NCBI GenBank assembly: GCA_034931985.1 | Contig: JAYGHB010000013.1 | Span: 1 to 64,000, forward strand | Reading direction: 5' to 3' | Length of the DNA: 64,000 bases | Source of the DNA: Halotia wernerae | GTDB taxonomy: Bacteria > Cyanobacteriota > Cyanobacteriia > Cyanobacteriales > Nostocaceae | Part shown: positions 1 to 9,473 of the stretch, piece after piece | Layout: each line of letters begins with the position of its first letter | How positions within the stretch are numbered: position 1 is the stretch's first letter | The notes under the pieces: model-generated | Told to the model about the DNA's origin: nothing | The model's database searches: none | The model's input: only the letters and a program-made list of their open reading frames with translations | Program-made: the position numbers and the translations under genes

Positions 1-130
1 ACTTTTTACTTTTTACTTTTTACTTTTTACTTTTCACTTTTTACTTTTTACTTTTCACTTTTTACTTTTTACTTTTTACTTTTTACTTTTTACTTTTCAC
101 TTTTTACTTTTTACTTTTTACTTTTTACTT
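1..130. repeat. Heptanucleotide tandem repeat (ACTTTTT)n
   Basis: About eighteen head-to-tail copies of the 7-base unit ACTTTTT, with some copies reading ACTTTTC. The tract begins at or before the window edge. Heptamer tandem repeats between genes are a known feature of heterocyst-forming cyanobacteria (STRR sequences). No coding role is apparent. It lies downstream of argB. Confidence 0.9.
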
Positions 131-174
131 ATCCATAGCAATTTTCAGGTGGGTAAATAGCCCACCTACCTCAT

Positions 175-1077
175 TCATTCACGGTTTTGGGTAAACTGGG
201 AACCAAAAATCATGGTTCCAATACCAACATCTGTAAAGATTTCTAATAGTAGGGCGTGGGGAATGCGACCATCGATAATGTGTGCTGCACTGACTCCTTG
301 AGCTAGCGATCGCACACAACAATTTACTTTCGGAATCATCCCCCCACTGACTACACCACTTGCAATCAGTTCACGAGCTTCACGAATATCTACTTTCGGA
401 ATCAAGGTAGATGGATCTTTATAGTCTTTGAAAATACCTTGTGTATCAGTCAGTAAAATTAACTTTTCTGCCCCTAGTGCAGCAGCGATTTCACCAGCTA
501 TGGTATCAGCGTTAATGTTGTAAGCTTGTCCTTGCTCGTCTGCGGCGACGCTAGACACTACCGGAATATAGCCATTGCTAGAAAGGGTTTCCAAAATTTT
601 GATATTTACATTACTGACTTCCCCTACAAAGCCAATGCCTTCTTGATCTTGGGGACGAGCTGTAATCAAGTTACCATCTTTACCGCAAAGTCCCACCGCC
701 AAACCTCCAGCCCGGCTAATCAAAGAAACAATTTCTTTATTGACTCGACCGACTAACACCATTTCTACCACATCCATCGTAGGGGCATCGGTAACTCGCA
801 GACCATTCTTAAATTGTGCTTCGATTCCCAGTTTATTTAACCAACTATTAATTTCTGGGCCACCCCCATGTACGAGGATGGGACGCAATCCGACGCAGGA
901 TAAAAATACAATGTCCCGCATAACTTTGTCTTTGAGGGTGCTATCTTTCATCGCCGCACCACCATATTTCACAACAACCGTGCGACCGGCAAATTGTTGA
1001 ATGTAAGGTAGTGCTTCGCTGAGTACACGCACACGAGTAGCTTCAGCTTGTCTGATGTATTCAGAATCGTTGACCAT
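175..1077 (-). CDS. argB: Acetylglutamate kinase
   Basis: Phosphorylates N-acetyl-L-glutamate with ATP, the second step of arginine biosynthesis in the cytoplasm. The 300-residue product has the family length. It carries the N-terminal nucleotide-binding Lys-Tyr-Gly-Gly at about residues 37-40, the triple glycine of HGGGPEIN at about 71-73, and a C-terminal GGMIPK stretch. In plant-type and cyanobacterial enzymes this kinase is controlled by arginine and the PII protein; nothing in the DNA shows that directly. The frame can open at GTG 1080, but the ATG at 1077 follows immediately and is preferred. The gene stands alone between the repeat tract and tex, both on the minus strand. Confidence 0.96.
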   Translation of the reverse strand: MVNDSEYIRQAEATRVRVLSEALPYIQQFAGRTVVVKYGGAAMKDSTLKDKVMRDIVFLSCVGLRPILVHGGGPEINSWLNKLGIEAQFKNGLRVTDAPTMDVVEMVLVGRVNKEIVSLISRAGGLAVGLCGKDGNLITARPQDQEGIGFVGEVSNVNIKILETLSSNGYIPVVSSVAADEQGQAYNINADTIAGEIAAALGAEKLILLTDTQGIFKDYKDPSTLIPKVDIREARELIASGVVSGGMIPKVNCCVRSLAQGVSAAHIIDGRIPHALLLEIFTDVGIGTMIFGSQFTQNRE

Positions 1078-1214
1078 CACAAGGTGCCGTTAAAACTTAA
1101 AATATATCCAGTCAGTGTAGAACGACTTTGGAACCTGTCACAATCTCTCATGCCAGATATTCTGTAAAAACTCTGCTCTGCTCCTCTGCTTTTTCATAAT
1201 TTGGTGGAAACATT

Positions 1215-3374
1215 TTATTGTTGAAGTGCTTTCATCGACAAACTAACCCGCTTTAATTTCTCATTGACTTCTAGCACTTTGACTTTGACAACTTGTCCGA
1301 CTTTGATAACTTTTTGAGGATCGTCTACGAATCTGTTAGATAGTTGGGAGATATGCACCAAACCATCTTGATGCACGCCGATATCTACAAATGCACCGAA
1401 GTTGGCGACATTTGTGACAATTCCCTCTAATTCCATTCCCACCTGTAAGTCGGTGATTTCCTTAATTCCCTCTTTAAAGGTGGCATATTTAAATTCAGCA
1501 CGGGGATCTCTACCTGGTTTTTCCAGTTCGCTAAGAATGTCGCGCAATGTGGGTTCGCCAACGTTATCAGTAACGTATTTCTTCAGGTTTGTCTTTTGGA
1601 GTTTTTCGGCAATTTGCGTTACCTGATTTAACGGTACATTCAAATCAGATGCGATCGCTTCTACTACTGAGTAACTTTCTGGATGAACAGCTGTATTATC
1701 TAAGGGGTTATTACCACCACGAATCCGAAGAAAACCCGCAGCTTGTTCAAACGCTTTTGGCCCTAACTTTCCTACCTTCAAGAGTTGTCGGCGATTTTTA
1801 AAGGCTCCGTGCTGGTTGCGATAGGCGACAATGTTATTGGCAACCGCTGCGGTAATTCCAGAAACAAAGGTCAAAAGTTCCTTGGAGGCGGTATTTAAAT
1901 CTACCCCAACATAGTTAACGCAACTTTCTACCGTTTCATCCAACTTCTTTTTGAGCAACTTTTGATCGACATCGTGTTGGTATTGTCCTACACCAATTGA
2001 TTTGGGGTCGATTTTCACAAGTTCCGCTAAGGGATCTTGCAAGCGGCGACCGATACTAATCGCGCCCCGCACGGTAATATCTAAATCGGGAAACTCTTCT
2101 AATGCGACTTTACTAGCAGAATATATAGATGCACCCGACTCATTTACCATTACTTTAATTGGTTTACGGTCTATTGCTTGTAATACTTGCAAAACAAATT
2201 CATCTGTCTCGCGGGAAGCTGTACCGTTACCTATAGCAATTAATTCAACCTGGTATTTTTCAATGAGATTCTGAATAGTTTGTGCAGCTTTAGTGCGTTG
2301 TTCAGCAGCTTGGTGAGGAAACACCGCCTGATATTCCAAAAATTTACCAGTTTGATCTAGGACTGCAACTTTGCAGCCAGTTCTAAATCCGGGATCTATT
2401 GCCAACGTAGGTTTCATCCCTGCTGGTGCTGATAGCAACAACTCCCGCATATTAGCCTCAAATGTCTTGATTGATTCAAGATCTGCGTAGGCTTTCTTTT
2501 GGGAAATTACTTCTCCTATCAGAGAAGCTTTCATCAGACGATTGAAGGCATCCTTTAGCATCGCCTGATAAAAATCACGAATTATGCGGATTTTTGCTTT
2601 AATTTCCTGGGATTCTAAATACGAAAGTAGTATGTCTTCATCGAAGGCAATTTCAAAATTTAATATTTTTTCAGTTTCACCCCGACACAAGGCCAGCATA
2701 TTATGAGGTGCAATATTCTTCACCTTAATCTGATAGTTACGGTACATTTCAAATTTGGTTGTCCCTTCAGGATAATCATCTTTGATCCGAGAGACGAATA
2801 CCCCATCTTCTAGGAGATAATCTCGGATATATGCACGTAACTCTGCTTTTTCCGCTACTTCTTCCGCTAGAATATCCGCAGCACCTTTTAAGGCTTCCTG
2901 TGGTGTTTTAACTCCCTGAGCCTCAGAAATATATTTAGCAGCTTCCTCCTCTAGGGAAGCCGACACAGCATTTTTGACGTTTAATGACTTGATGAAATCT
3001 GCTAGGGGTTCTAGCCCTTTTTCTCTGGCGATGGTGGCGCGGGTACGTCGCTTGGGCCGATAGGGTAAGTATAAATCCTCAAGTTCAGTTTTTTGTAAAC
3101 AGAATGTGACTTTCGCTTTTAGTTCATCGGTGAGTTTACCTTGTTCTGCGATCGCCTTTAAAATTACCGATTTCCGTTCTTCCAATTCTGTTAAGTAAGT
3201 ATACCTGTCAGCAAGATCGCGCAGTTGAACTTCATTCATCTCACTGGTGCGCTCTTTGCGGTAACGTGCAATGAAAGGGATTGTTGCACCCTCAGCCAAA
3301 AGTTCCAGCGCGTTTTGCACCTGATAGGGTTTAAGGTCTAGTTCAGTTGCCAGTAGTTGAGGAATGCTAAGCAT
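1215..3374 (-). CDS. tex: Tex-like RNA-binding transcription accessory protein
   Basis: A 719-residue Tex family protein, a conserved nucleic-acid-binding factor linked to transcription. The order is typical: an N-terminal helical Tex region with the TIPFIARYRKE signature near residue 31, a YqgF/RNase H-like fold starting at AIDPGFRTG near 326, helix-hairpin-helix repeats around 495-560 (ELLTFVSGI, then GPKAFEQAAGF), and a C-terminal S1 domain (GIVTNVANFGAFVDIG) ending in LSMKAL. Length and domain order are complete, and no key part is missing. It is transcribed in the same direction as argB, 138 bases upstream of it, so co-transcription is possible but not shown. Confidence 0.95.
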   Translation of the reverse strand: MLSIPQLLATELDLKPYQVQNALELLAEGATIPFIARYRKERTSEMNEVQLRDLADRYTYLTELEERKSVILKAIAEQGKLTDELKAKVTFCLQKTELEDLYLPYRPKRRTRATIAREKGLEPLADFIKSLNVKNAVSASLEEEAAKYISEAQGVKTPQEALKGAADILAEEVAEKAELRAYIRDYLLEDGVFVSRIKDDYPEGTTKFEMYRNYQIKVKNIAPHNMLALCRGETEKILNFEIAFDEDILLSYLESQEIKAKIRIIRDFYQAMLKDAFNRLMKASLIGEVISQKKAYADLESIKTFEANMRELLLSAPAGMKPTLAIDPGFRTGCKVAVLDQTGKFLEYQAVFPHQAAEQRTKAAQTIQNLIEKYQVELIAIGNGTASRETDEFVLQVLQAIDRKPIKVMVNESGASIYSASKVALEEFPDLDITVRGAISIGRRLQDPLAELVKIDPKSIGVGQYQHDVDQKLLKKKLDETVESCVNYVGVDLNTASKELLTFVSGITAAVANNIVAYRNQHGAFKNRRQLLKVGKLGPKAFEQAAGFLRIRGGNNPLDNTAVHPESYSVVEAIASDLNVPLNQVTQIAEKLQKTNLKKYVTDNVGEPTLRDILSELEKPGRDPRAEFKYATFKEGIKEITDLQVGMELEGIVTNVANFGAFVDIGVHQDGLVHISQLSNRFVDDPQKVIKVGQVVKVKVLEVNEKLKRVSLSMKALQQ

Positions 3375-3571
3375 TGGGTGTTTAACTTGAAATACTTCTA
3401 AGGGTAATATGCTAGATCGTTCTTACAGCATTAGCGCCAAGTGTTAAGCTAATTTACCGAATGATTGCATCATCTTGAGTTTATAGACTGTTTATTTCCA
3501 TAGAGTGTTGTGACGTAAACCTTGTTAGATGTAAAATTGTTCACAATTAGAAACACAGTTTCGATATATTT

Positions 3572-3591
3572 TTGTTGACTTTTGTCAACAA
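3572..3591. promoter_or_regulatory. Perfect inverted repeat just before a start codon
   Basis: Two 8-base arms (TTGTTGAC and GTCAACAA) are separated by four T residues. The repeat ends two bases before the ATG at 3594. It could be an operator for a dimeric repressor, or an RNA hairpin covering the ribosome-binding region. No known operator consensus is recognised. Confidence 0.45.
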
Positions 3592-3593
3592 TT

Positions 3594-3821
3594 ATGCGTT
3601 TAGTTCCGAGATTAGTAGAAATGCCTTTGTTTTTTTTAATTCCACTATTTACTGGTTTAGCAATTGGCTATTTGTCTAAACAATGCAATGACGAAATAGC
3701 TTATCTTGTAGGGTTGTTTACAATCATCAGTCTTGTTTTGAGCTTGGTCTTGGCTCCTTGGCAGATCCAATTTGTGCTGTTAGTTTTGGTCATTATCAGC
3801 ACTAACAGACTATTAAAATAG
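3594..3821 (+). CDS. Small two-helix membrane protein, unknown function
   Basis: A 75-residue protein that is almost entirely hydrophobic. One membrane segment lies at about residues 11-27 (FFLIPLFTGLAIGYL), and another hydrophobic block runs from about 38 to 72. A short acidic and polar link (KQCNDE) separates them. The frame can open at TTG 3582, but ATG 3594 directly follows a perfect inverted repeat and is preferred. The gene is not recognised. It is a single gene between divergently read tex and convergent with the Wzc-like gene. It is a real-gene candidate because the hydrophobic pattern is coherent, but homology was not tested. Confidence 0.5.
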   Translation: MRLVPRLVEMPLFFLIPLFTGLAIGYLSKQCNDEIAYLVGLFTIISLVLSLVLAPWQIQFVLLVLVIISTNRLLK

Positions 3822-3953
3822 TAGTGATCATTCTCAACCTCAAAGTAGCGGGAGCGAAATTATATACAAATATTCGGCTTCGTAACTGAAACCGGGAACT
3901 CCCAAGTGATATGCAATTAAAATTAGTATCTCCTAGCTGCTGAAATTGACTTT

Positions 3954-6194
3954 TTAGCCATTACTAACCATACCTAGTACATTCAACCGAGAAAATTTCA
4001 AATTATCTAAAGCTTGATTCAGTACTGATGAATCTGTCTTATCCATCCTCACCACCATCAAGAGTCCATCCGTATGGGGTGCTAATAAGCTTGCATCAGC
4101 TAGTCCGACTAAATGAGGGACATCATAAATCACTAAGTCAAAGGTGTTATGAAAATCTGCCATCAGTCGCTTCATCTTGTCAGACGAGAGCAACTTTGTG
4201 GGATCTGGTGGTGTCGGCCCAGCAGTAATCACAGATAATTGATTCATAGAAGGTATTTTCCGGATCACTTCTTGGGCTGGTAAATTTGTAGAAATTAAAT
4301 TACTCAATCCCCATAAATTATTTAAACCTGATAGGGTGTGAATAACTGGTTGACGAAGATCGGCATCTACAAGTAGTACTCGTTGTCCCATAGCTGTAGC
4401 TATTTGAGCTAGATGGAAGGCAACTGTAGATTTACCATCACCGAGCATAGCTGAACTAATGGTAATAGAGCGAATTTGGTGATCAGCACTGAGTAGTTGA
4501 ATATTTGTATACAGTACCCGTAAAGCATCTAAAAAGTTTGGTGAATAGTTGCTGTAATCTTGATTTGGTTCAACAGCCGAACCATAAATCCCCTCAGAAA
4601 CAGGATTTTGTACTGTTACTATAGGAGCTTTTTGAGTAAAAGTGCGATTTTGATTACTTTCAACTTGCCTTTCAAATAGATTATTTCCTAAGATCTGTAA
4701 CCTGCTCTTGTCCTGCTTGACATGAATATTAGCCCAGTCTTGATGATTTTTAACATGCTTTTCAAATGGGATGATTCCTAACAATGGGAGTTTGACTTTA
4801 TCTTTTAAGACATTAACACTATGGTAAGTCTTATCAAGTTTTTCCAGTAACAAAGCAGCACCAATTCCTAAGAGGATACTAGCGATTAATCCTACTATCA
4901 AGCTACGTTTAAAATCTGAAGAAGAAACAGGTTCTTGCGGTTTATTTGGTGGTTGAATTAATTGCCAACCCAGTTCTGTTTGTGATACCTGAATTTGCAG
5001 GGTTTCGCGGGTAGATAAAAAACGATTCAAGCTCTCAGTTGCAACCTGTAATGTGCGCTGTAGTTCGGTATATTGTCGTGCCAAGACTGGCCATTGCTTA
5101 CGTTTTTGTTCAAGTTTCTGCTCCGTTTTAGCAATTTCTCGGCTCTGCACCTCTAAAGTCTGAATTTGATTTACTATCTCTGCAAGTTTTACATCATAAA
5201 CACGCTGTGCCTCTTGGCTCACCAAGGGTAACAAGCTTTCACGTTTTTCTTTCAATGTCTGGAGAGCAGGATTATCATCCTGCAAGCGAGTAGACTCTGT
5301 AGCAATCTGAACATTTAATTGCTGTACTTGAGCAAGTAACTGCTGATATAAAGGAGCATTAATCAGCGCTGCTAACCTGCCATTTTTTCCCTGTAGGATT
5401 GCTAAATTGGCACGAGCTTGAGCCAATTCTTGAGTAACATTTTGCCGTTGATTAGTCAAGGCAGTGACTTGACCAGCAATTAGACCTGACTGCGCCTCTG
5501 GATCAACAAAGTCATACTTTTGCCGGAACATTTGTAACTCTTTTTGTAGTCTGTCAACTCGGCTTCGTATATATGGCAGTTGTTTGTCAACAAACCGAAT
5601 TCCTTGACGCAATTTTGTTTGCCTTTTTTCTTGACTGTAATCTATGTAATCCTCAGCAATTCTATCTAGTACGGTTTTAATCTTATTGGGATCGTTACTG
5701 CGATAGCGTACTTCTATAATCTTGGTTTCACCAAACTTAGTAATAGTCAGAGAATTGATCAAGGAATTGTAACTAATATCTGGATAGGAGACTTGCAATG
5801 TCCTAATAATGCTTCCCATCAGTGCAGGACTCTTGAGAACCTGAATTTGACTCTCGTAATCTAGACTAGCCGTGCCTGAATTGCCTGAGCTATTATCTTT
5901 GACAACATCTACAGCTTTGGCATCATCAGTTACAGGTTCTACTAACAGTTGAAAACTACCTTCATATTCTGGTGGTTGCTGGTTTAATGTCAAATTAATC
6001 ACCACAGTTGTCATTATAGTAATAGTTACCCCTACAATGACTAGCGATCGTCGCCGTAAAACACCTAGAAAATCTTGAAAACTCCAGTCATCTTCTTGTC
6101 CTTCAGCAAACGGAACAGGTTGAGTCTGAGGTAATGAATGTATAGAGTGACTACTGCTATCAGAACTTGAGGAGTTAAAAGAATAGTTTTCCAT
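3954..6194 (-). CDS. Wzc-like polysaccharide co-polymerase with BY-kinase domain
   Basis: An inner-membrane protein of the type that sets chain length and helps export of surface polysaccharide. The 746-residue product has an N-terminal membrane segment at about 50-70, a Wzz-like periplasmic region, long coiled coils at about 190-400, a second membrane segment at about 430-450 (LIVGLIASILLGIGAALLL), then a cytoplasmic P-loop kinase-like domain. The Walker A motif (GDGKST) is near 586, Walker A' (LLVDADLRQP) near 606 and Walker B (LVIYDVP) near 690. The protein stops at VLGMVSNG, so the tyrosine-rich tail that BY-kinases autophosphorylate is absent. The bases after the stop do not encode one. 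The gene is divergent from the glycan locus, across a 1.2 kb spacer. Confidence 0.9.
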   Translation of the reverse strand: MENYSFNSSSSDSSSHSIHSLPQTQPVPFAEGQEDDWSFQDFLGVLRRRSLVIVGVTITIMTTVVINLTLNQQPPEYEGSFQLLVEPVTDDAKAVDVVKDNSSGNSGTASLDYESQIQVLKSPALMGSIIRTLQVSYPDISYNSLINSLTITKFGETKIIEVRYRSNDPNKIKTVLDRIAEDYIDYSQEKRQTKLRQGIRFVDKQLPYIRSRVDRLQKELQMFRQKYDFVDPEAQSGLIAGQVTALTNQRQNVTQELAQARANLAILQGKNGRLAALINAPLYQQLLAQVQQLNVQIATESTRLQDDNPALQTLKEKRESLLPLVSQEAQRVYDVKLAEIVNQIQTLEVQSREIAKTEQKLEQKRKQWPVLARQYTELQRTLQVATESLNRFLSTRETLQIQVSQTELGWQLIQPPNKPQEPVSSSDFKRSLIVGLIASILLGIGAALLLEKLDKTYHSVNVLKDKVKLPLLGIIPFEKHVKNHQDWANIHVKQDKSRLQILGNNLFERQVESNQNRTFTQKAPIVTVQNPVSEGIYGSAVEPNQDYSNYSPNFLDALRVLYTNIQLLSADHQIRSITISSAMLGDGKSTVAFHLAQIATAMGQRVLLVDADLRQPVIHTLSGLNNLWGLSNLISTNLPAQEVIRKIPSMNQLSVITAGPTPPDPTKLLSSDKMKRLMADFHNTFDLVIYDVPHLVGLADASLLAPHTDGLLMVVRMDKTDSSVLNQALDNLKFSRLNVLGMVSNG

Positions 6195-7442
6195 TATTTG
6201 TATTTATTAAAATTTGATCATAAACAGTGTAATATTTGCATCATCTAAATCTTGACTCATTTTTCATCTGAGAAGATTCACTGTATGAGTTTTAACACTC
6301 ATTCTATGCCATTATGATTATGCACGTTAGTTTAACAGTTTTTTAAAGTTGAGGTGCGGTAGCTTTAAGAATCAGTATCTAAAACAAGCAGCTAATTAGT
6401 ATCTATATTTTTGCTTTCAGGTGGTAGATAGTTAAAAACTACTGATGTAGGAAGTTTGAAAGATAGATACAAGTATTATAACTAATGAAAGCTACTTAAC
6501 TCTTACATTACTTTGGTGCATCTCAGGAAGTTTAAGTATCGCTATTAATGAATAAACAAGATCTGTATTATATTTGCTATAAACATACACAAGTAGCTAA
6601 CTTATTAGTAATAATTATATATAAGAAAATATACAGAGTAAAATATCTATCTTATGAAGATTTAGTTTAAAGTGATTTAAATAACATAAATTTTATATGA
6701 AGTATAATAGTCAACTTTTAAACATGGTATTCTAGGAGTTGTAATCACATGTAGTAAAAAAGTTAGGGCATAACACTCTAGTAAAAAAGTTACATGTACT
6801 TAAGAGTAATCAAGTAAACATGATCAATAGTGAAAACACAGCTAGTTCAAATTAAGTGACCGTAAATTATAACGTTCTCACCCAACAGTAGTACTAATTT
6901 AAAATGGTGGTATTTTATGATACAGGCTATTTGATTAGACATACAGTTAAAACTCCCCAAAATCTTGTAGAGCGACTTCTGTAGAAGATTTGCATACCTA
7001 GCAGAAAACTGTCAGTCGCTAACATAGACTTCTCTTTCTCTTCGTTGTGTTCCCCTGTTCAAGATCAAGCGCGTTTGTAAATTGTGTGTTCCCGTGTTTT
7101 CAAGAAAAGCGCGTATATTAAGTTTTGTGTCTAAGTGTCCAAGAGCAGCCTATCTGTAAACTTTCTGTCTGCGTATCTAATCAAAGTGCGTCTATTAAAG
7201 ATAAAGTGAACAAATGATTTAGTGTTAATCGTGTGTATTGTCAGTAAAGTTTGTATGCATTTACTTAAAGCCGACAAAAGTAGGTATAAAGTAAGTATTT
7301 ACTACATGATCTGGAGCAATTTGAAAATATTTATCAATAACAGAGGATAATTCTCATCCAAAGCACTGGTTTGAGAACTTCGTCTGTGTTTTCAGTAAGT
7401 TTTCTAAATTCTAAAGTAATTAAGATACATAGGATATATCTG
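6195..7442. promoter_or_regulatory. Long gene-free leader between wzc-like gene and glycan locus
   Basis: About 1.25 kb of A+T-rich DNA without a credible gene. It must hold the promoters of both divergent units. Two 14-base copies of TAGTAAAAAAGTTA lie at 6752-6765 and 6779-6792, 27 bases apart. Further on, four degenerate units of about 40 bases start at 7046, 7085, 7126 and 7164. No clear -10/-35 pair was fixed by eye. Confidence 0.55.
7046..7203. repeat. Four degenerate ~40-base direct repeats upstream of the glycan locus
   Basis: Units begin at 7046, 7085, 7126 and 7164. Each starts with a TGTGT-type pyrimidine/G block (TGTGTTCCCCTG, TGTGTTCCCGTG, TGTGTCTAAGTG, TCTGTCTGCGTA). The first two and the fourth also share an AAGCGCGT/AAGTGCGT core near the middle. 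Spacing is 38-41 bases, close to four helical turns. They may be protein-binding sites in the leader of the locus, or just a decayed tandem repeat. Confidence 0.5.
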
Positions 7443-8792
7443 ATGAGACTTAATCAATGGATTAATCAAAAGTTATTGCCATCCATTTCTACTCCTTTAG
7501 AAGTCCGGAAAGAGCATTCTATAAAAACTCGGCAATCGGTTAAATTATCCGTAATCACCCAGTTTTTTCCTCCAGACTATGCTGCTACGGGACAATTGAT
7601 TGAGGAACTCGTGAAACAATTAGGACAGCAAGGGGTAGATATTGAGGTTTTTACAAGTCAGCCTGGATATGCATTTAAATCTTCTTCTGCTCCAGCAGTT
7701 GAACGCTTAGATAGAATCCGAGTTCAGCGATCGCGTACTGCTCAACTCTGGCCAGGGAGGATTCGTGGTAAAGCTGTAAATGGTGTTTTATACACGTTGC
7801 GTGCTGCGCTCTACATGTTCAAAGCTTGGCGTTGCAGCAATGTAGTATTATTGACCACTGCTCCTCCATTTTTACCAGTTATTGGATATCTGGGTTACCT
7901 ATTGTTTCGATTGCCTTATGTTTGTATTATTTATGATCTTTATCCAGATATTGCGATCGCCCTAGGAGTAATTTCCAAAGATAACTGGTTAGTGCGGTTG
8001 TGGCGTGCAATTAACAGGCAAGTTTGGCTTAACGCTAAGGGAATCATAGTTCTGAGTCCGGCGATGAAAGAGCGAGTGGTAGCCCATTGTCCCCAGGTAG
8101 CCGATAAGGTTTCTGTGATTCACAGTTGGGCTAACCCTGACTTGATTAGGCCAATTCCCAAGCAAGAAAACTGGTTTGCCTTGAAATATAATCTAGTTAA
8201 CACATTTACCGTACTCTATTCTGGCAATATGGGACGCTGTCATGACCTTGACACTATGCTGGAAGCTGCCAAGGAATTACAAGACGAGCCGATTCAGTTT
8301 GTGTGCATTGGTGGTGGAGCCAAACGCGATGACTTGATTCAGGAAGTGAAGCAGTTGGGACTAAGAAATTTCACTTTTCTACCATATCAAGATAAGCATG
8401 TACTACCCTATTCTTTGACAGCTTGTGATTTATCATTCGTAAGTGTGGATTCAGCAACAGAGAGTTTGGTTGTTCCTAGTAAGCTTTACTCAGCGTTAGC
8501 CTCTGGGCGACCATTAGCTGTGATTTGTTCTCCAGATTCGTACCTTAGACAACTAATTTCAGAAGCTAACTGTGGTGGCACATTTGATAATGGAGACAGT
8601 CATGGTCTAGCTCAATTTATTCGCTTACTCAGTCGCGATCCCCAACTAGGAGAACGGATGGGTACAGCAGGTCGTCAGTATTTGCGATCGCATTTCACCC
8701 CTAAGGTTATCTCCCAACAATACCTTGATGTTCTACAGCAGGCAATATTACCTGATGAAGTAGTAACTATGTCTAAAAGCCATGTGAAATAA
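7443..8792 (+). CDS. Glycosyltransferase, GT4 family (WbuB-like)
   Basis: Transfers a sugar from an activated donor to a growing surface glycan at the cytoplasmic face of the membrane. The product has a GT-B layout. The N-terminal domain opens with LSVITQFFPPDYAATGQ, followed by a hydrophobic stretch with PPFLPVIGYLGYLLF and YDLYPD. The C-terminal domain starts around VLYSGNMGRCHDLD, with ATESLVVPSKLYSALASGRP as the donor-binding region. This is the layout of WbuB-type amino-sugar transferases. The frame opens at TTG 7371; ATG 7443 (449 residues) is preferred because the extra residues are not family-like. It is the first gene after the long leader. The donor sugar cannot be read from sequence. 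Confidence 0.85.
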   Translation: MRLNQWINQKLLPSISTPLEVRKEHSIKTRQSVKLSVITQFFPPDYAATGQLIEELVKQLGQQGVDIEVFTSQPGYAFKSSSAPAVERLDRIRVQRSRTAQLWPGRIRGKAVNGVLYTLRAALYMFKAWRCSNVVLLTTAPPFLPVIGYLGYLLFRLPYVCIIYDLYPDIAIALGVISKDNWLVRLWRAINRQVWLNAKGIIVLSPAMKERVVAHCPQVADKVSVIHSWANPDLIRPIPKQENWFALKYNLVNTFTVLYSGNMGRCHDLDTMLEAAKELQDEPIQFVCIGGGAKRDDLIQEVKQLGLRNFTFLPYQDKHVLPYSLTACDLSFVSVDSATESLVVPSKLYSALASGRPLAVICSPDSYLRQLISEANCGGTFDNGDSHGLAQFIRLLSRDPQLGERMGTAGRQYLRSHFTPKVISQQYLDVLQQAILPDEVVTMSKSHVK

Positions 8793-9470
8793 GCTTTCAG
8801 GAAAGTTAAAATTGGTAAATTCTAACAGCGCAATCGTTTCTTCGACTTAATTTCTGTTACAGACAAAGTTGGAGTCACCATTAAGGAGAATCATAAGTTA
8901 CTTATACCTTTTAAGGATTGTGCAGGGGGTTACATCCATAAAACGAATCCGGAAGTTTTTCATATCATCAATTCATCAATAGTAGTATTGGCTGCTATTT
9001 TGAGTTGAATATTGCTTATTTGCTTTTGGGATCAAAGGCAAATAAGCAAAATAAAAATCCATTGTCTAGAAATATTTACTTTTGAGATATTTGTAGTCCT
9101 TCATCAACTATTGCAAATATAGGGTTGCTAATGATGTAAATTTTATTTAAAGAAATATTATCGTCTCCAAACATGTTATAATTACTTACATGTAAAGAGC
9201 TAAAAACAACCAATTAACAACCAGTGTGTAACAACTATTTTCTTTTGCATTGAATACTTGCATTACTTAATAAAAAACTTTTTAGTTGTACCCCTAGAAA
9301 AATTAACTTCAATTTCCGTATGGAAAACAGAGTTTGAATTGAATACCTAGAATTTAATAATTACTGGCAAATGTTCGGAGTTGGGCTTCGATGGTCATTA
9401 TTGATCTCAGTCCCTCCAACGTAACCTTCCTCATGTGCTTTTTCTATTTTAGTGATTACGGGAGGTCGAA
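8793..9470. other. Gene-free spacer with a long hairpin
   Basis: About 680 A+T-rich bases between the first glycosyltransferase and the small zinc-ribbon gene. The only strong structure seen is the hairpin at 9012-9049. A short open frame at 9391-9615 overlaps the real gene in another frame and lacks family-like features. Confidence 0.6.
9012..9049. other. Long perfect stem-loop
   Basis: The arms TTGCTTATTTGC and GCAAATAAGCAA pair perfectly. The stem extends inward with CTTTTG against CAAAG, allowing one G-T pair, leaving a loop of about four bases. No T-run follows on either strand, so it is not a classic intrinsic terminator. It could be an RNA processing or stability element within the long transcript. 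Confidence 0.6.
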
Positions 9471-9473
9471 TTG
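9461..9473 (+). promoter_or_regulatory. Ribosome-binding site selecting a TTG start
   Basis: GGGAGG (9460-9465) precedes TTG at 9471 by about five bases. This is the best Shine-Dalgarno match in the locus and decides the start of the zinc-ribbon-like gene. Confidence 0.6.

Noticed and set aside
1..130. Possible CRISPR array
   Set aside because: Units are 7 bases without spacers, so it is a simple tandem repeat.
7046..7203. Possible CRISPR-like repeats in the leader
   Set aside because: Units are too degenerate, with no unique spacers between identical repeats.
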